This document shows positions 1 to 12,324 of a stretch of DNA of 64,000 nucleotides, in pieces. A program made the position numbers and the translations under genes. How positions within the stretch are numbered: position 1 is the stretch's first letter; each line of letters opens with the position of its first letter. The notes beneath the pieces are model-generated. The model was not told where the DNA came from, searched no databases, and was given only the letters and a program-made list of their open reading frames with translations. The DNA comes from Halobellus clavatus (lineage in GTDB: Archaea > Halobacteriota > Halobacteria > Halobacteriales > Haloferacaceae): the NCBI RefSeq assembly GCF_900107195.1, contig NZ_FNPB01000003.1, forward strand, positions 186,001-250,000. Direction: 5' to 3'.

Positions 1-157
1 GCAGGATCGGTCCGACGATCCCGCCTTGGAGGATCCCAGAGACGGCGCGCTGGCCGCCGCCGGCGAAGAAGATGGCGAACGCGACGCCCAGCGCGACCCA
101 CGCGAGTGCCAGATCCTGGAGCTCTTTGGAGCTAAACGAGAGGGAAGACGTACTCAT
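1..157 (-). CDS. Membrane protein, probable M50 (site-2 protease-like) peptidase, 3' part missing
   Basis: Only the first 52 codons are present; the gene runs off the left end of the window. The start ATG is at 157-155 and the protein begins MSTSSLSFSSKELQDLALAW, followed by a hydrophobic stretch and a GGGQ turn. From memory this N-terminus resembles haloarchaeal membrane proteins annotated as M50 zinc metalloproteases, but the HExxH motif is outside the window, so the function is an inference. It lies just upstream of the end of the TraB-family gene on the same strand (about 70 bp between the TraB stop and this start). Confidence 0.5.
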   Translation of the reverse strand, partial: MSTSSLSFSSKELQDLALAWVALGVAFAIFFAGGGQRAVSGILQGGIVGPIL

Positions 158-227
158 CCCTGTTGAGTTCGGGCCGACGAGATTTGGGCCTTGTGGGTGC
201 GGGGGTGTGCCCGCCAGCCCGGTGGTC

Positions 228-1889
228 TCACGCGACCGTGCCCCAGAGGATCTCCCAGCCGTTTTGTGCGCCCTCGAAGAGCAGTCGTGTCACGCCCGCA
301 GCGCCGCCGAGATCCAGTGCAAACAGCGGGAGCAGATAGGCGACGAACAGTGCCGAGGCGACGATGCTCCCGATGTTCGTCGCCGCGACGACGATGATGA
401 GCCGGAACAGCGGCACGGCGAACATCTCCTCGAGCAGGTCCGAAATCGGCTTCTCCTCGTCGGCGAGCAACTCGTTGAGCGTACCGATGTCGGAGATGTT
501 CACCGGGTCGTACTGGAGTTCGACGTATCCGGTGAACCACCCCGGCGCGAGGAAGGGGTTGATCGACGTCATCCACGCGACCGCGCCGCCGACGAGCGAG
601 GACGACCACCGCGCGCCGGCCGCCTTCGCGAGTCCGGCGGCGAAGAGCCCGTTCACCAGGAACCACGCGCCGAACAGGCGGAGCAGCGTATCGTCCCCGG
701 CGGACGAGAGCGCCAGCAGGACGAAGAAGCCGATCACGACGACGGAGATGCCCGTTCCGACGACTTTCGCCCACGGAATCCTGCCGCCCTGTGTCCCCGT
801 AAGCGACTCCATCGGCGGGAGTTCCTCCGGATGCTCGAGGTACCGTTCGATGCCCTCCCTGTGACCCGCGCCGACGACAGCGACGACGTCCGCGCCGTGC
901 TGTCGGAGCGCGACCAGTTTGTGTGCGATGAACGCGTCGCGCTCGTCGATGAGCGCCGCTGCACCCCCGGGCGAGAACTGGCGGAACTCCTCCATCATCG
1001 CGCTCACGACGTCGGTGTCTGTCATCTCAGACATATCGAACTCGTCGACGTCTTCGACCTCGCCGAACCCGAACGCAGTGGCGAACTGGCCCAGCACCCC
1101 GCCGACGAGCAGACCAGTGCCCACGCCGAGGGTCATACTCCCGACGATCCTGACGACGAAGGGTCCCAGGACGTCCGTCACCGGCTCGGCGAGTCCGAGT
1201 CCGACGCCGCCGACCCCGCCCACGGCGATGCCGAGTCCGAGCGCCGCGAGGAGTCGGTCCTCCGCAGTGCCCATCGACGCCGACGCGAACCAGACGGCCG
1301 CGGCGACGCCGACCGCCAGGAACGCACCACCCGCGATTCGGGTCAGAACCGGCAGTCCGAGTCCGACGCTGCCGCCGAAGATCGCGACGAGCGGCCCCAA
1401 CAGGAGGCCGAGGACCGCGCCGGCCGCGAGTCCGACGCCCCGGTTGTCGCCGATGCCGAAGGCCAGCCCGCCGATCATCCGGAACTTCTCTACGATTCCC
1501 ATCTGGGTCCAGAACCGCCGCATCGTCTCGTTGATGTCGCGGTCGACGAGCGCGACGTCGATCCCCTCTTCCTCGGCGGTTTCCACGGCCGCGAGCATAT
1601 CCGCGCCGGGCGTCACGTCGAATTTCTCACCCAATCGCGCCTGCACGTACGACAGCATCCAGTACGCGATGAACTGGAACACCGTGTTGCCCGAGAGCAG
1701 ATCGCTCGGTTCGATGTCGTCTGGTTCGCCCCCCTTCAACTGTCGATACCGCCCCTCGTCGAGTTCGACAGCGACGACGTCGGGACGTTCGGCCTCGATC
1801 GTCTCCTCGACCTCGCGGATGCTTTCTTCGGAGACGTGCGCGGTGCCGACGACGCGGACGCGACCCTCCTCGGCCGCTTCCTGACTCAT
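228..1889 (-). CDS. TraB/PrgY-family membrane protein
   Basis: The 553-residue protein has the N-terminal TraB signature GTAHVS (residues 15-20) and a later GAGHREG motif. Both His-bearing motifs are typical of the TraB/PrgY/GumN family, whose fold is related to metalloproteases. Residues from about 170 on contain several Gly/Ala/Val-rich membrane segments, with two or three more in the C-terminal third. PrgY in enterococci limits a peptide pheromone; the archaeal substrate is unknown. The start is the ATG at 1889-1887, with MSQEAAEEG before the conserved core. It is read toward the M50-like gene on the same strand, so a shared role in membrane peptide processing is plausible but unproven. 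The long open frame on the opposite strand (72-2015) is a shadow of this gene. Confidence 0.85.
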   Translation of the reverse strand: MSQEAAEEGRVRVVGTAHVSEESIREVEETIEAERPDVVAVELDEGRYRQLKGGEPDDIEPSDLLSGNTVFQFIAYWMLSYVQARLGEKFDVTPGADMLAAVETAEEEGIDVALVDRDINETMRRFWTQMGIVEKFRMIGGLAFGIGDNRGVGLAAGAVLGLLLGPLVAIFGGSVGLGLPVLTRIAGGAFLAVGVAAAVWFASASMGTAEDRLLAALGLGIAVGGVGGVGLGLAEPVTDVLGPFVVRIVGSMTLGVGTGLLVGGVLGQFATAFGFGEVEDVDEFDMSEMTDTDVVSAMMEEFRQFSPGGAAALIDERDAFIAHKLVALRQHGADVVAVVGAGHREGIERYLEHPEELPPMESLTGTQGGRIPWAKVVGTGISVVVIGFFVLLALSSAGDDTLLRLFGAWFLVNGLFAAGLAKAAGARWSSSLVGGAVAWMTSINPFLAPGWFTGYVELQYDPVNISDIGTLNELLADEEKPISDLLEEMFAVPLFRLIIVVAATNIGSIVASALFVAYLLPLFALDLGGAAGVTRLLFEGAQNGWEILWGTVA

Positions 1890-2035
1890 TGCTCTCCATA
1901 CCGCACGGTGGTTTTTACTCCTGTCGGAGCAGTCGGCACTGGTGAATCACGTCCGCTCCGGTCCCGAGCGTCCCGCTGGGACCGCACACATATGATCGTT
2001 GAAGTTATTATCTGAATATCACGTAGTGGGGAGTA

Positions 2036-2854
2036 ATGGGACAAGGGGACGAAAGGTGGTACAATCGAGCCGACGTATTGGAGGGGCAAGCGGTTCGAAT
2101 GCCGTTACTGGACGAGGAGGCCGAGAGGCAACTCCACAAAACTGCGACGCTCCTCGCGGAGGGATGTCGCCGGAAAGCCGAGTTGCTTTCGGACCCCTCG
2201 ATATCGGTCGCACAGGCTTACGAGCGGGAGTTCGAGTACATCGCCAAGCGGTGCAAATACCGGCTTCGGCAGGTCGCCGGCGACGACTACGAGGCGGTCG
2301 CGAAGGCGTACATTACCGGTGAACGCGACGATCGAACCGGCGCGCTCGCCGTCTACTATCTCGAGGCGCTGTGGCGGATCCAACGGCGCTCGACCGTTCC
2401 GGGGATGCTGTTCTTCCCACTCATTATCCGATATCCGAACAGTTACACGGCGAACCTCCGTTTCCCGCACGTTCACACGACGACCGAGTCGGTCATCTTC
2501 GAGTCACCCGGGCACGCGAAAGTCGGGCCCGACGACCCGCACGCCCAGCAGTACTTCGACGACAGCCAGCACGAGCAGGACCGGGCGGCCGACTACCTCC
2601 GACGGGCCGCACAGACGTATCACGAACAGTTCCCGCATCCCGACGATCTCCCGGACGACGAACCGAGGTACGGCGGCATCGTCGGCGCGGCCGGTCGCCG
2701 CGGGTCGATGTTCACCGAGATGCTGGCACCTGTCGAACCGGACCCGGACCGATTCGACGAGCCACCGACTGAACCGGAGTTAGTGCCCGCAGGGACGGAA
2801 GCCGAGCGGACGGCGCGAGAGTATCTCCCGGAGGCAGCGGCGCTCACCGACTGA
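2036..2854 (+). CDS. Conserved haloarchaeal protein of unknown function
   Basis: The protein has 272 residues and I do not recognise the family. It is soluble and acidic, has no signal or membrane segment, and has a mid-region rich in aromatic residues and His (residues about 110-165). The first 21 residues (MGQGDERWYNRADVLEG) precede a second Met at 2099 (MPLLDEEAERQ), which could be the true start. I keep 2036 because GGAG lies 4-8 nt upstream and a TATA-like TTATTATC lies near 2003-2010. The gene stands alone between the divergent TraB gene and a tRNA-Leu region carrying a tRNA-derived repeat, so it could be a leftover of an old integration, but its codon use looks like the chromosome. Confidence 0.7.
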   Translation: MGQGDERWYNRADVLEGQAVRMPLLDEEAERQLHKTATLLAEGCRRKAELLSDPSISVAQAYEREFEYIAKRCKYRLRQVAGDDYEAVAKAYITGERDDRTGALAVYYLEALWRIQRRSTVPGMLFFPLIIRYPNSYTANLRFPHVHTTTESVIFESPGHAKVGPDDPHAQQYFDDSQHEQDRAADYLRRAAQTYHEQFPHPDDLPDDEPRYGGIVGAAGRRGSMFTEMLAPVEPDPDRFDEPPTEPELVPAGTEAERTAREYLPEAAALTD

Positions 2855-2917
2855 GCGTCGTTTGTGGCTGGTAGGGTCACAGAAGCCGAATCGCTCGCTG
2901 TCGCTCGCGGATTCGTA

Positions 2918-2941
2918 TGCGGGGATGGGATTTGAACCACG
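2918..2941 (-). repeat. Partial copy of the tRNA 3' end (att-like remnant)
   Basis: On the minus strand this stretch reads as the T-loop plus acceptor 3' half of a tRNA: GGTTCAAATCCCATCCCCGC, nearly identical to the 3' end of the intact tRNA-Leu at 3015-3040. The 5' two thirds of a tRNA are absent, so it is not a functional gene. Integrative elements in archaea commonly recombine at tRNA 3' ends and leave such copies. Confidence 0.65.
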
Positions 2942-3014
2942 GTCGCGGCGTAGCCGCTCCCTGATTCAACTCCCACCGTTCGACACGAGTCCTCACTATG
3001 GCTCGGACATCGAA

Positions 3015-3099
3015 TGCGGGGGATGGGATTTGAACCCACGAACCCCTACGGGAGCGGATCTTAAGTCCGCCGCCTTTGGCCTAGCTCAGCCACCCCCGC
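3015..3099 (-). tRNA. tRNA-Leu (anticodon TAA)
   Basis: This class II tRNA has 85 nt. The acceptor GCGGGGG pairs with CCCCCGC and the discriminator is A. The anticodon arm is GCGGA-CTTAAGA-TCCGC, giving anticodon TAA. A long variable arm follows (CTCCCGTAGGGG), then a T-arm with GGTTCAAATCC. CCA is not encoded. Confidence 0.95.
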
Positions 3100-3160
3100 G
3101 CAATCGGGCTTTTCCGGGACGCGGGGTTAGAGGTTTCGCTTCGGACGGTGTCTCATCCCT

Positions 3161-5669
<2,509 letters not shown>

Positions 5670-5701
5670 ATGTACACTACCGCTTACGAGGTGACTGACC
5701 A

Positions 5702-8224
5702 ATGAGTTCCGACGCACCAGAGGAGTTCGATCCGAGCACAGGCATCGCCGCCGAGGTGGAGACAGCGCGGATCGAACAGGAGATGGAACAGTCCTACATC
5801 GATTATGCGATGTCCGTCATTGCGGGTCGGGCCCTGCCCGACGTTCGCGACGGGCTCAAACCCGTTCATCGGCGCATCCTCTATGCGATGCACGAGGCGG
5901 GCGTCACGTCCCGCTCTTCACACCGGAAGTCCTCGTCGATCGTCGGCGAGACGATGGGTGATTACCACCCCCACGGCGACTCCGCCATCTACGACACGCT
6001 CGCGCGGATGGCCCAGGACTTCTCGATGCGCTACCCGCTCGTCGACGGGCAGGGAAACTTCGGGTCGGTCGACGGCGACCCGCCGGCCGCGATGCGCTAC
6101 ACCGAAGCACGGATGGCGCCCATCGCCGAGGAACTCCTCTCGGACATCGAGATGGACACCGTCGACTTCCAGTCCAATTACGACGACCGACTGGAGGAAC
6201 CGGAGGTGTTGCCCGCCGCGTTACCGAATCTCCTGGTGAACGGATCCTCGGGTATCGCCGTCGGGATGTCGACCAACATTCCGCCGCACAACCTGGGAGA
6301 GGTGATCGACGCGACCGTCCACCTCATCGAGAACCCCGACTGCACGATCGAGGACCTGATGGACTACGTCAAGGGTCCGGACTTCCCGACCGGCGCGAAC
6401 ATCGTCGGTCGCAACGCCATCCACAAGGCGTACAAGACGGGTCGCGGCCGGGTCCGCGTCCGCGCGGAGTTCGAGGTCCAATCGGATCGGATCGTCATCA
6501 CCGAACTCCCGTATCAGGAGAACAAAGCTCGACTCGTCGAGCGGATCGCCGACGACGTCAACGAGGGGAAGATCGAAGGCATCCGCGACCTGCGCGACGA
6601 GTCCGACCGGGACGGCATCCGCGTCGTCGTCGAACTCAAACGCGGGGCCAACGCGGACGTCGTGAAGAATCAGCTCCTCGAGCACCACCTCGAATCGACG
6701 TTCGGTGTGATCAACCTCGCGCTGGTCGATGGCCAGCCGAAGGTGTTGGACCTGAAAGAGACACTCGTCGAGTACGTCGACCACCGCCGCGAGGTCGTGC
6801 GCCGGCGATCTGCGTCCGAACTCGAAGAGAAGGAGGATCGCGCACACATTCTCGAGGGGCGACTGACGGCTCTCGAGAACGTCGACGACGTCGTCGAAGT
6901 CATCAGAAACTCCGAGAGCCGTGACGACGCGAAGGCGGCACTCCGCGGCGAGCACGTCGTCGAAGTCGACGGCGAGACGCTGCCGACGTTCGACTTCTCC
7001 GAGGCGCAGGCCGATCACATCGTCGCGATGCAACTCGGCTCGCTCACCGCGATGGAGGCCGGGGAGATCGAAGCGGAGTACGAGGAAGTCCAAGCGCGGA
7101 TCGAGCGGCTAGAGACGATCCTGCGCGACCCCGACGAACTGGACGCCGTCGTGACGTCCGAACTCGAAGAGATCAAAGACGAGTACGACGACGACCGCCG
7201 AACGTCGATCATCGAAGATACGGGCACGGTCACCCACGAGGACCTCATCGCCGAGGAGGACGTCGTCGTCGTCGTCACCGAAGACGACTACATCAAGCGG
7301 ATGCCCCTCGAAAACTTCCGCGCGCAACACCGCGGCGGGAAGGGGATCATCGGCACCGAGCTGAAGGAGGGCGACCGCGTCTCATCGGTCTACGTCGCGA
7401 GTACGCACGACTATCTCCTGTACTTCACCAACCACGGACAGGTCTACAAACTCAAGACCTACCAGGTGCCGGAGATGTCTCGGACTGCACGCGGGAAGTC
7501 GGCGGTCAACCTCTTAGACCTCGACGAGGGCGAGGAGATCGCTGCAGTGGTCAACACTGCCGACATCGAGGCCGACGAGGAGAAGTACCTCACCCTCGCG
7601 ACCCGAGACGGGTACGTCAAGCGGACCAGCGTCGACCGGTTCCAGAACATCCGCTCGACGGGAATCATCGCGACGAAACTCGACGACGACGACGCGCTCG
7701 CGGACGTCGAAGTCACCGACGGCTCGCAGGATCTCATCCTCGCGAGTCGCGACGGTATGGCCATTCGCTTCGCGGAGGCGGACGTCCGGGCGATGGGCCG
7801 CTCTGCCCGTGGGGTCCGCGGCATCAAACTCGAGGGCGACGACGAAGTCGCGGCGCTCGCAGCCGTCGATCCCGACCGCCACGAGTGGGTCCTGACCGTC
7901 ACCCAACAGGGCTACGGCAAACGCACTGACGTCGGTCAGTACCGCCGACAGTCGCGGAACGGAAAAGGGCTCATCGACATCAAGACGAACGAACGCAACG
8001 GCCGGGTCTGCGAACTCGAGACGGTCGGTCCGGCGGACCACCTGTTCGTAATGAGCGGCGACGGTCAGATCCTCCGGACGCCCGTCGAGGACATCTCGAC
8101 GGTCGGCCGCAACACGATGGGCGTCATCGTGATGGACCTGACACCGGGCGATGCGGTCGCCAGCGTCGACGTGCATCCCGCCCAGGACGACGACGAGGAA
8201 CCCGGCGACGATCCCGACGAATAA
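5702..8224 (+). CDS. gyrA: DNA gyrase subunit A
   Basis: This is the DNA-breaking and wrapping subunit (840 residues). The catalytic tyrosine is Tyr133 in [10 protein letters not shown]. The region homologous to the quinolone-resistance segment reads [12 protein letters not shown], with Ser94 and Asp98 matching E. coli Ser83 and Asp87. The GyrA box that marks true gyrases is present as QHRGGKG (residues 542-548), one change from the bacterial QRRGGKG, at the start of the six-bladed C-terminal wrapping domain (repeats through about residue 820). The tail is acidic. GAGGTGA lies close before the ATG. It follows gyrB by 32 bp on the same strand. Confidence 0.98.
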   Translation: MSSDAPEEFDPSTGIAAEVETARIEQEMEQSYIDYAMSVIAGRALPDVRDGLKPVHRRILYAMHEAGVTSRSSHRKSSSIVGETMGDYHPHGDSAIYDTLARMAQDFSMRYPLVDGQGNFGSVDGDPPAAMRYTEARMAPIAEELLSDIEMDTVDFQSNYDDRLEEPEVLPAALPNLLVNGSSGIAVGMSTNIPPHNLGEVIDATVHLIENPDCTIEDLMDYVKGPDFPTGANIVGRNAIHKAYKTGRGRVRVRAEFEVQSDRIVITELPYQENKARLVERIADDVNEGKIEGIRDLRDESDRDGIRVVVELKRGANADVVKNQLLEHHLESTFGVINLALVDGQPKVLDLKETLVEYVDHRREVVRRRSASELEEKEDRAHILEGRLTALENVDDVVEVIRNSESRDDAKAALRGEHVVEVDGETLPTFDFSEAQADHIVAMQLGSLTAMEAGEIEAEYEEVQARIERLETILRDPDELDAVVTSELEEIKDEYDDDRRTSIIEDTGTVTHEDLIAEEDVVVVVTEDDYIKRMPLENFRAQHRGGKGIIGTELKEGDRVSSVYVASTHDYLLYFTNHGQVYKLKTYQVPEMSRTARGKSAVNLLDLDEGEEIAAVVNTADIEADEEKYLTLATRDGYVKRTSVDRFQNIRSTGIIATKLDDDDALADVEVTDGSQDLILASRDGMAIRFAEADVRAMGRSARGVRGIKLEGDDEVAALAAVDPDRHEWVLTVTQQGYGKRTDVGQYRRQSRNGKGLIDIKTNERNGRVCELETVGPADHLFVMSGDGQILRTPVEDISTVGRNTMGVIVMDLTPGDAVASVDVHPAQDDDEEPGDDPDE

Positions 8225-8342
8225 CCCCGCGTTCGGGCGTTAGCTTCCGGGTCCTGTCTACCGACCAATCGGATATTTTCACCGGAAACGCGGTGTGTGC
8301 AGTCCTCGCACGCCCTCGCCGCGTACGGCACCTATGACGCGA

Positions 8343-9251
8343 TCAGAGGATCTGCTTGCCGAGCGCACTCGCCGCCAGTTCAGTCGCCAGGGAAGCCGTC
8401 TCGTTGTGCTCGTCCAGAATCGGATTCACCTCGACGAGTTCGAGCGAGCGCAGACAGCCGCGATCCGACACGGACTCGAGCGCCGCGTGCGCCTCGCGGT
8501 AGGTGACGCCGCCGCGCACGGGTGTTCCGACGCCGGGCGCCTCTCGCGGATCGAGCCAGTCGAGGTCGAGACTGACGTGGACCCCGTCGGTGGCCATCGT
8601 CGCGACGTCGAGCGCGTCCTCGACGACCGGTGCGATTCCGCGCTCGTCGATGTCGGACATCGTGAACGCCGTCACCGGGCTGTCGGCGATCGCTTCGCGC
8701 TCCGCCTCGTCGACGTCACGGAGCCCGACGAGCGCGATGCTCTCAGACCGGAGCCCGTCACCCGCGGGCCACTCGAGATTCGCGAACTCGCCGACCCCGA
8801 GCAGCGCCGCGAGCGGCATCCCGTGGACGTTGCCAGACGGCGACGTCGCCGGCGTGTTGAAGTCGCCGTGCGCGTCGAACCAGACGGTTCCGATCTCCGC
8901 ATCACGGGCCGAACCGGTGACAGAGCCGATAGCGACCGAGTGGTCGCCGCCGAGAACGAGCGGCGTCTGGTCGGCATCCAGTGCCGTGGCGACCGCGTCG
9001 CCGAGGCGGGTGGAGACCTGTCGAGTTTCTCTGAGGAATTTCGCTTCGCCCGATTGGAACGTCTCGGCGTCTGGCTCGCGCTCTTCGGCCCGCGGCGCGG
9101 GAACGTCACCCGAATCGACGACGTCGATGCCGATCCGCTCCAGTTGCGCAGCCAACCCCGCATAGCGGATTGCCGACGGCCCCATATCCACGCCGCGACG
9201 GTTCGCCCCGTAGTCGGTCGGGGCCCCGATGATCCGAACGGTCCGGCTCAT
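8343..9251 (-). CDS. rocF: Arginase (ureohydrolase family)
   Basis: The enzyme hydrolyses L-arginine to ornithine and urea with two Mn ions (302 residues). Metal-binding motifs are intact: GGDHS (residues 101-105), DAHGD (126-130) and later VSLDLDWLDP. The substrate loop SGNVHGMPLAAL (139-150) and the C-terminal PGVGTPVRGG are arginase-like rather than agmatinase-like. MSRTVRIIGAPTDYGANRRG is the family start; a further 22 in-frame codons upstream are not conserved in style. Formimidoylglutamase is the main alternative. It is convergent with gyrA. Confidence 0.88.
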   Translation of the reverse strand: MSRTVRIIGAPTDYGANRRGVDMGPSAIRYAGLAAQLERIGIDVVDSGDVPAPRAEEREPDAETFQSGEAKFLRETRQVSTRLGDAVATALDADQTPLVLGGDHSVAIGSVTGSARDAEIGTVWFDAHGDFNTPATSPSGNVHGMPLAALLGVGEFANLEWPAGDGLRSESIALVGLRDVDEAEREAIADSPVTAFTMSDIDERGIAPVVEDALDVATMATDGVHVSLDLDWLDPREAPGVGTPVRGGVTYREAHAALESVSDRGCLRSLELVEVNPILDEHNETASLATELAASALGKQIL

Positions 9252-9474
9252 CGGCCACCCGCTCGCAGAGTCGCAGCAGCGGTCACCCGCTTCGTGATCG
9301 GTTCCATATCTCACCACGACCCGGCGCTCACAAAGCCATTCCGCCGAAACAGAATTGTCTGATAATCGAACAGAACGGGAGTCGAATTGTGTTCTGTACA
9401 GCTATGTTCGACAATTGTATACACACATCGGAGAATGAAATTACTACCTGCTGTGGCGTTAATCCATCCACCGG

Positions 9475-9480
9475 ATTTAA
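9475..9480 (+). promoter_or_regulatory. TATA-like box of the HTH regulator at 9506
   Basis: ATTTAA lies 26-31 nt before the ATG at 9506, the distance expected for a leaderless haloarchaeal transcript. About 120 bp upstream, AATTGTC (9353-9359) and GACAATT (9410-9416) form a spaced inverted repeat in an AT-rich stretch. Confidence 0.45.
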
Positions 9481-9505
9481 GGCCGTCAGCGGCGAACCAC
9501 AGTCT

Positions 9506-10039
9506 ATGTCATCGATCGAACTGACGTCCAGTCAGAAAACCATCCTGACGGCGCTCATTAACCTCCACCGCGAAGACGAAGACGCAGTAAAGGGCGAGGA
9601 CATCGCCGCCGAGGTCGACCGCAACCCCGGAACGATCCGTAACCAGATGCAGAGCCTGAAAGCCCTCCAACTCGTCGAGGGCGTCCCCGGCCCGAAAGGC
9701 GGGTACAAGCCGACTGCGAACGCGTACGAGGCCCTCGACGTCGACCAGATGGACGAGCCAGCGTTCGTCCCGCTGTTCCACGACGACGAGGAAGTCGAGA
9801 ACGCGAACGTCGACGAGATCGACCTCTCGTCGGTGCATCACCCCGAACTCTGCCGCGCGGAGATCCACATTCAGGGCTCGGTGCGCGAGTTCCACGAGGG
9901 TGACAACGTCACCGTCGGCCCGACGCCGCTCTCGAAACTGGTGATCGAAGGCACCGTGGACGGGAAAGACGACACCGGAAATATCCTCATTCTCCGCATC
10001 GAGGATATGCGCGCGCCCGTCGGCGACGCCTCGCACTAG
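9506..10039 (+). CDS. Winged-helix transcriptional regulator (Rrf2/TrmB-like N-terminus)
   Basis: The protein has 177 residues. Residues 5-70 form a winged helix: a recognition segment DRNPGTIRNQMQSLKALQL followed by a wing at VPGPKGGYKPT. The C-terminal half (about 115-172) is a small beta-rich domain with HIQGSVREFHEGDNVTVGPTPLSKLVIEG and no Cys ligands for an Fe-S cluster. I infer a soluble sensor-regulator; the ligand and targets are unknown. The ATG at 9506 is supported by a TATA-like box at the right distance, while the longer frame from 9389 reads through the promoter. Downstream lies the convergent NDH-2-like gene. Confidence 0.8.
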   Translation: MSSIELTSSQKTILTALINLHREDEDAVKGEDIAAEVDRNPGTIRNQMQSLKALQLVEGVPGPKGGYKPTANAYEALDVDQMDEPAFVPLFHDDEEVENANVDEIDLSSVHHPELCRAEIHIQGSVREFHEGDNVTVGPTPLSKLVIEGTVDGKDDTGNILILRIEDMRAPVGDASH

Positions 10040-10142
10040 CTCTCCAGACTCTCTCTTTGCCAGACCGCCCGGAGCCGCAGCCGTATCCGAAACAGGCTAA
10101 AAACTCGACGACGTTCCTCGTCTGTGTCTGTCTCCGCCTATC

Positions 10143-11327
10143 TCACATACTGTCCCACGCGTCGAGCGCGTGGCGTGGCGAGGCGACGTCCGCGATCCAA
10201 CGGGCCGCGATGGCCTTCTTGAGGTTTCGAGCCGCCGAGCCCCCGAAGACGTTCACCGGGAACGCGCCGAGCACGGGCAGTTTGACATCGTGTGCGACGG
10301 CGTCGTCCCCGACGGAGACGACCGTTCCTTTGTCGTCGTGACGCCAGGTCTTCAGCGGCTTCCCCGCGGCCGCCCGAGCGACGTTTTCGCCGGCGATTTC
10401 GGCGGCCTGCCAGGCTGCCTGGGCTGTCGGCGGTGCGACGTCGTCCGGGCCCTGCTCGACGAGCGCCGTGTCGCCAACCGCGAAGACGCGCTCGTCTGAG
10501 GTCTGGAAGTCAGCATCGGCGAAGAGGCGGTGGGAGCGGTCGTCCTGGTCGAGTTCCATTTCGCTGACTTCCTCGTGGCCCGTGATGCCGCCCGTCCAGA
10601 TCAGGACGTCGTAGTCAAGGGCGTCGTCGTCCTCGTCGTCGCCCAGATAGGCTGTCTCGGCGTCGACCTTCGAGATGAAGTCGCCGGTGAGGATCTCGAT
10701 GTCGAGGTCTTCGAGGCGTCGCCGGAGCGCGCCCTGGAGTTCGGGATCGTTGCCCGGGAAGACCTCGTCGAGCCCCTCGACCAGCGTCACGTCGATCGGT
10801 GCGCGGTGCTCGTCGCGGTACTCGGCAATCTCGCCGGCGGTTTGGATGCCCGAGAGACCGGCACCACCGACGACGACCTGCGCGGGATCGTCACGTGAGG
10901 CCGCCTCGGCGGCCTCCTTGACGTCTGCGTGGATCGCTCGGGCATCGTCCAGCCCCTTCAGCTCGTGAGCGTGCGCTTCGAGCCCGTCGATGCCGAAGAA
11001 CGCGGTGCCCGACCCGACGCCGAGTAGCAGATAGTCGTACTCGATCTCGTCGTCGCCGAGTTCGACGACGCGCTCGTCGACGTCGACGTTCTCGACGTGT
11101 CCCTTCACGAACTCCGTGGAGTCGGCCTTGATGTCGTCGACCGGGATGGCGATCTTCGATTCGACGCTCGGATCGCGGATGCATCGGTGGACCTCGTGGA
11201 GAACGAGATGGTAGTCGTGCTCTGAGACCCAGGTGAGTTCCGCGCTCGCATCGAGTTCCGCTTCGAGTCGTTTGACCGCACCGGCACCGGCGTAGCCGGA
11301 ACCGACGACGACAACCTGCGTAGTCAT
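10143..11327 (-). CDS. NAD(P)/FAD-dependent oxidoreductase, type II NADH dehydrogenase-like
   Basis: This two-Rossmann flavoprotein has 394 residues. The FAD site is VVVGSGYAGAGAVKRLE (residues 5-21) and the NAD site VVVGGAGLSGIQTAGEIAE lies near residues 150-170. The second FAD motif is VFAVGDTALVEQG. Type II NADH dehydrogenases pass electrons from NADH to quinone without pumping protons and sit on the membrane face; the C-terminal end fits such a monotopic protein. Sulfide:quinone reductase is less likely because the paired catalytic Cys are missing. The start MTTQVVVVGSGYAG is chosen over an 85-codon upstream extension lacking homology. Confidence 0.85.
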   Translation of the reverse strand: MTTQVVVVGSGYAGAGAVKRLEAELDASAELTWVSEHDYHLVLHEVHRCIRDPSVESKIAIPVDDIKADSTEFVKGHVENVDVDERVVELGDDEIEYDYLLLGVGSGTAFFGIDGLEAHAHELKGLDDARAIHADVKEAAEAASRDDPAQVVVGGAGLSGIQTAGEIAEYRDEHRAPIDVTLVEGLDEVFPGNDPELQGALRRRLEDLDIEILTGDFISKVDAETAYLGDDEDDDALDYDVLIWTGGITGHEEVSEMELDQDDRSHRLFADADFQTSDERVFAVGDTALVEQGPDDVAPPTAQAAWQAAEIAGENVARAAAGKPLKTWRHDDKGTVVSVGDDAVAHDVKLPVLGAFPVNVFGGSAARNLKKAIAARWIADVASPRHALDAWDSM

Positions 11328-11448
11328 ATCTGTCCCTGCGGCGGCATCGAATAAAGGGACTGCGAAACGCCGCGCAGAACTGCTCCCCCCGGGATCGTCC
11401 GCGTTCGTGGGTTTCAGTCGGAACGAGCCACAATCGGCCTGTCGGCAC

Positions 11449-12267
11449 TCACTCGATCGAGAGCCCCGCGTGCCAGTGGTCGACGCCGGCCGCCCGTTTG
11501 GCCTCGTCCATCTTCGCGAGGAGGTGGACGGCGAGACTGGCGGTCTCGGCGGCCCGGGACTCGCCGGCGGTCCGGAACTCACCGGTGACCCGGTTCGCGT
11601 ACACCGAACAGACCGCGCCGGCCCGGAGGCCGTAGACGTTCGCGATGGTGAGCAGTGCGGCGGCCTCCATCTCGATGTTCTTTACCTCCGCGTCGCGGAG
11701 TTCCTCGACGAGTGACTCCGCGCCGGCTGCACGGAAGCCCTCGAATCCTTGCCGCCCCTGGCCCGCATAGAAGGAATCAGCGCTCATCGTCAGCCCGACG
11801 TGGTAGTGGTGACCGAGGCGCTCGGCGGCGGCGACGAGTGCGGAGACGACTTCACGGTCGGCCACTGCCGGATAGTCCTCCCGGACGTACTCCTTCGAGG
11901 TTCCCTCTTGACGGACTGCGCCCGAGGTGATGACGAGGTCACCGACGTCCATTTCGGGCTGGATCGCGCCGCAGGAGCCGACGCGGACGAACGTGTCCGC
12001 GCCCACCCGCGCGAGTTCCTCTGTGGCGATTGCCGCCGACGGACTGCCGATCCCCGTGGAGGTGACAGAGATCGGCGTTCCCTCGTAACTGCCCGTCGCT
12101 GTCCGGTACTCGCGGTGGTGCGCCCGTTCCTCGGCGTCGTCCCACAGCGCGGTGACCTTGTCGACGCGCTCGGGGTTGCCCGGCAGGAGGACCGCGTCGG
12201 CGACGTCGTCGGGGCCGACGGCAATGTGGTACTGCGTTTCGTCGTTCGGGTCTTCGCTGTCGGTCAT
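11449..12267 (-). CDS. udp: Nucleoside phosphorylase (uridine phosphorylase-like)
   Basis: The enzyme cleaves a nucleoside with phosphate into free base and (deoxy)ribose-1-phosphate. The 272-residue protein has the PNP/UDP family core: LLPGNPERVDKV at the phosphate site, STGIGSPSAAIATEEL, RVGSCGAIQ, and the nucleoside-binding NIEMEAAALLTIANVYG. The purine/uridine distinction rests on the overall uridine-phosphorylase-like pattern. The cytidine deaminase 57 bp upstream on the same strand produces uridine, so the pair makes sense as cytidine-to-uracil salvage feeding ribose-1-phosphate into central metabolism. Confidence 0.9.
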   Translation of the reverse strand: MTDSEDPNDETQYHIAVGPDDVADAVLLPGNPERVDKVTALWDDAEERAHHREYRTATGSYEGTPISVTSTGIGSPSAAIATEELARVGADTFVRVGSCGAIQPEMDVGDLVITSGAVRQEGTSKEYVREDYPAVADREVVSALVAAAERLGHHYHVGLTMSADSFYAGQGRQGFEGFRAAGAESLVEELRDAEVKNIEMEAAALLTIANVYGLRAGAVCSVYANRVTGEFRTAGESRAAETASLAVHLLAKMDEAKRAAGVDHWHAGLSIE

Positions 12268-12324
12268 ACCCGAGTGTCGAGAACGAAGGGAGAATACACT
12301 GTCGGCTGTGGTCGTCGGACGTCC

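Noticed and set aside
72-2015. A 647-codon open frame on the plus strand opposite the TraB gene
   Set aside because: It is rich in Arg, His and Glu in the pattern of an antisense shadow, has no recognisable domain and covers a good TraB-family gene.
5972-5995. Possible quinolone-resistance change in gyrA
   Set aside because: The region has Ser94 and Asp98, equal to the sensitive E. coli residues, so no resistance-type change is present.
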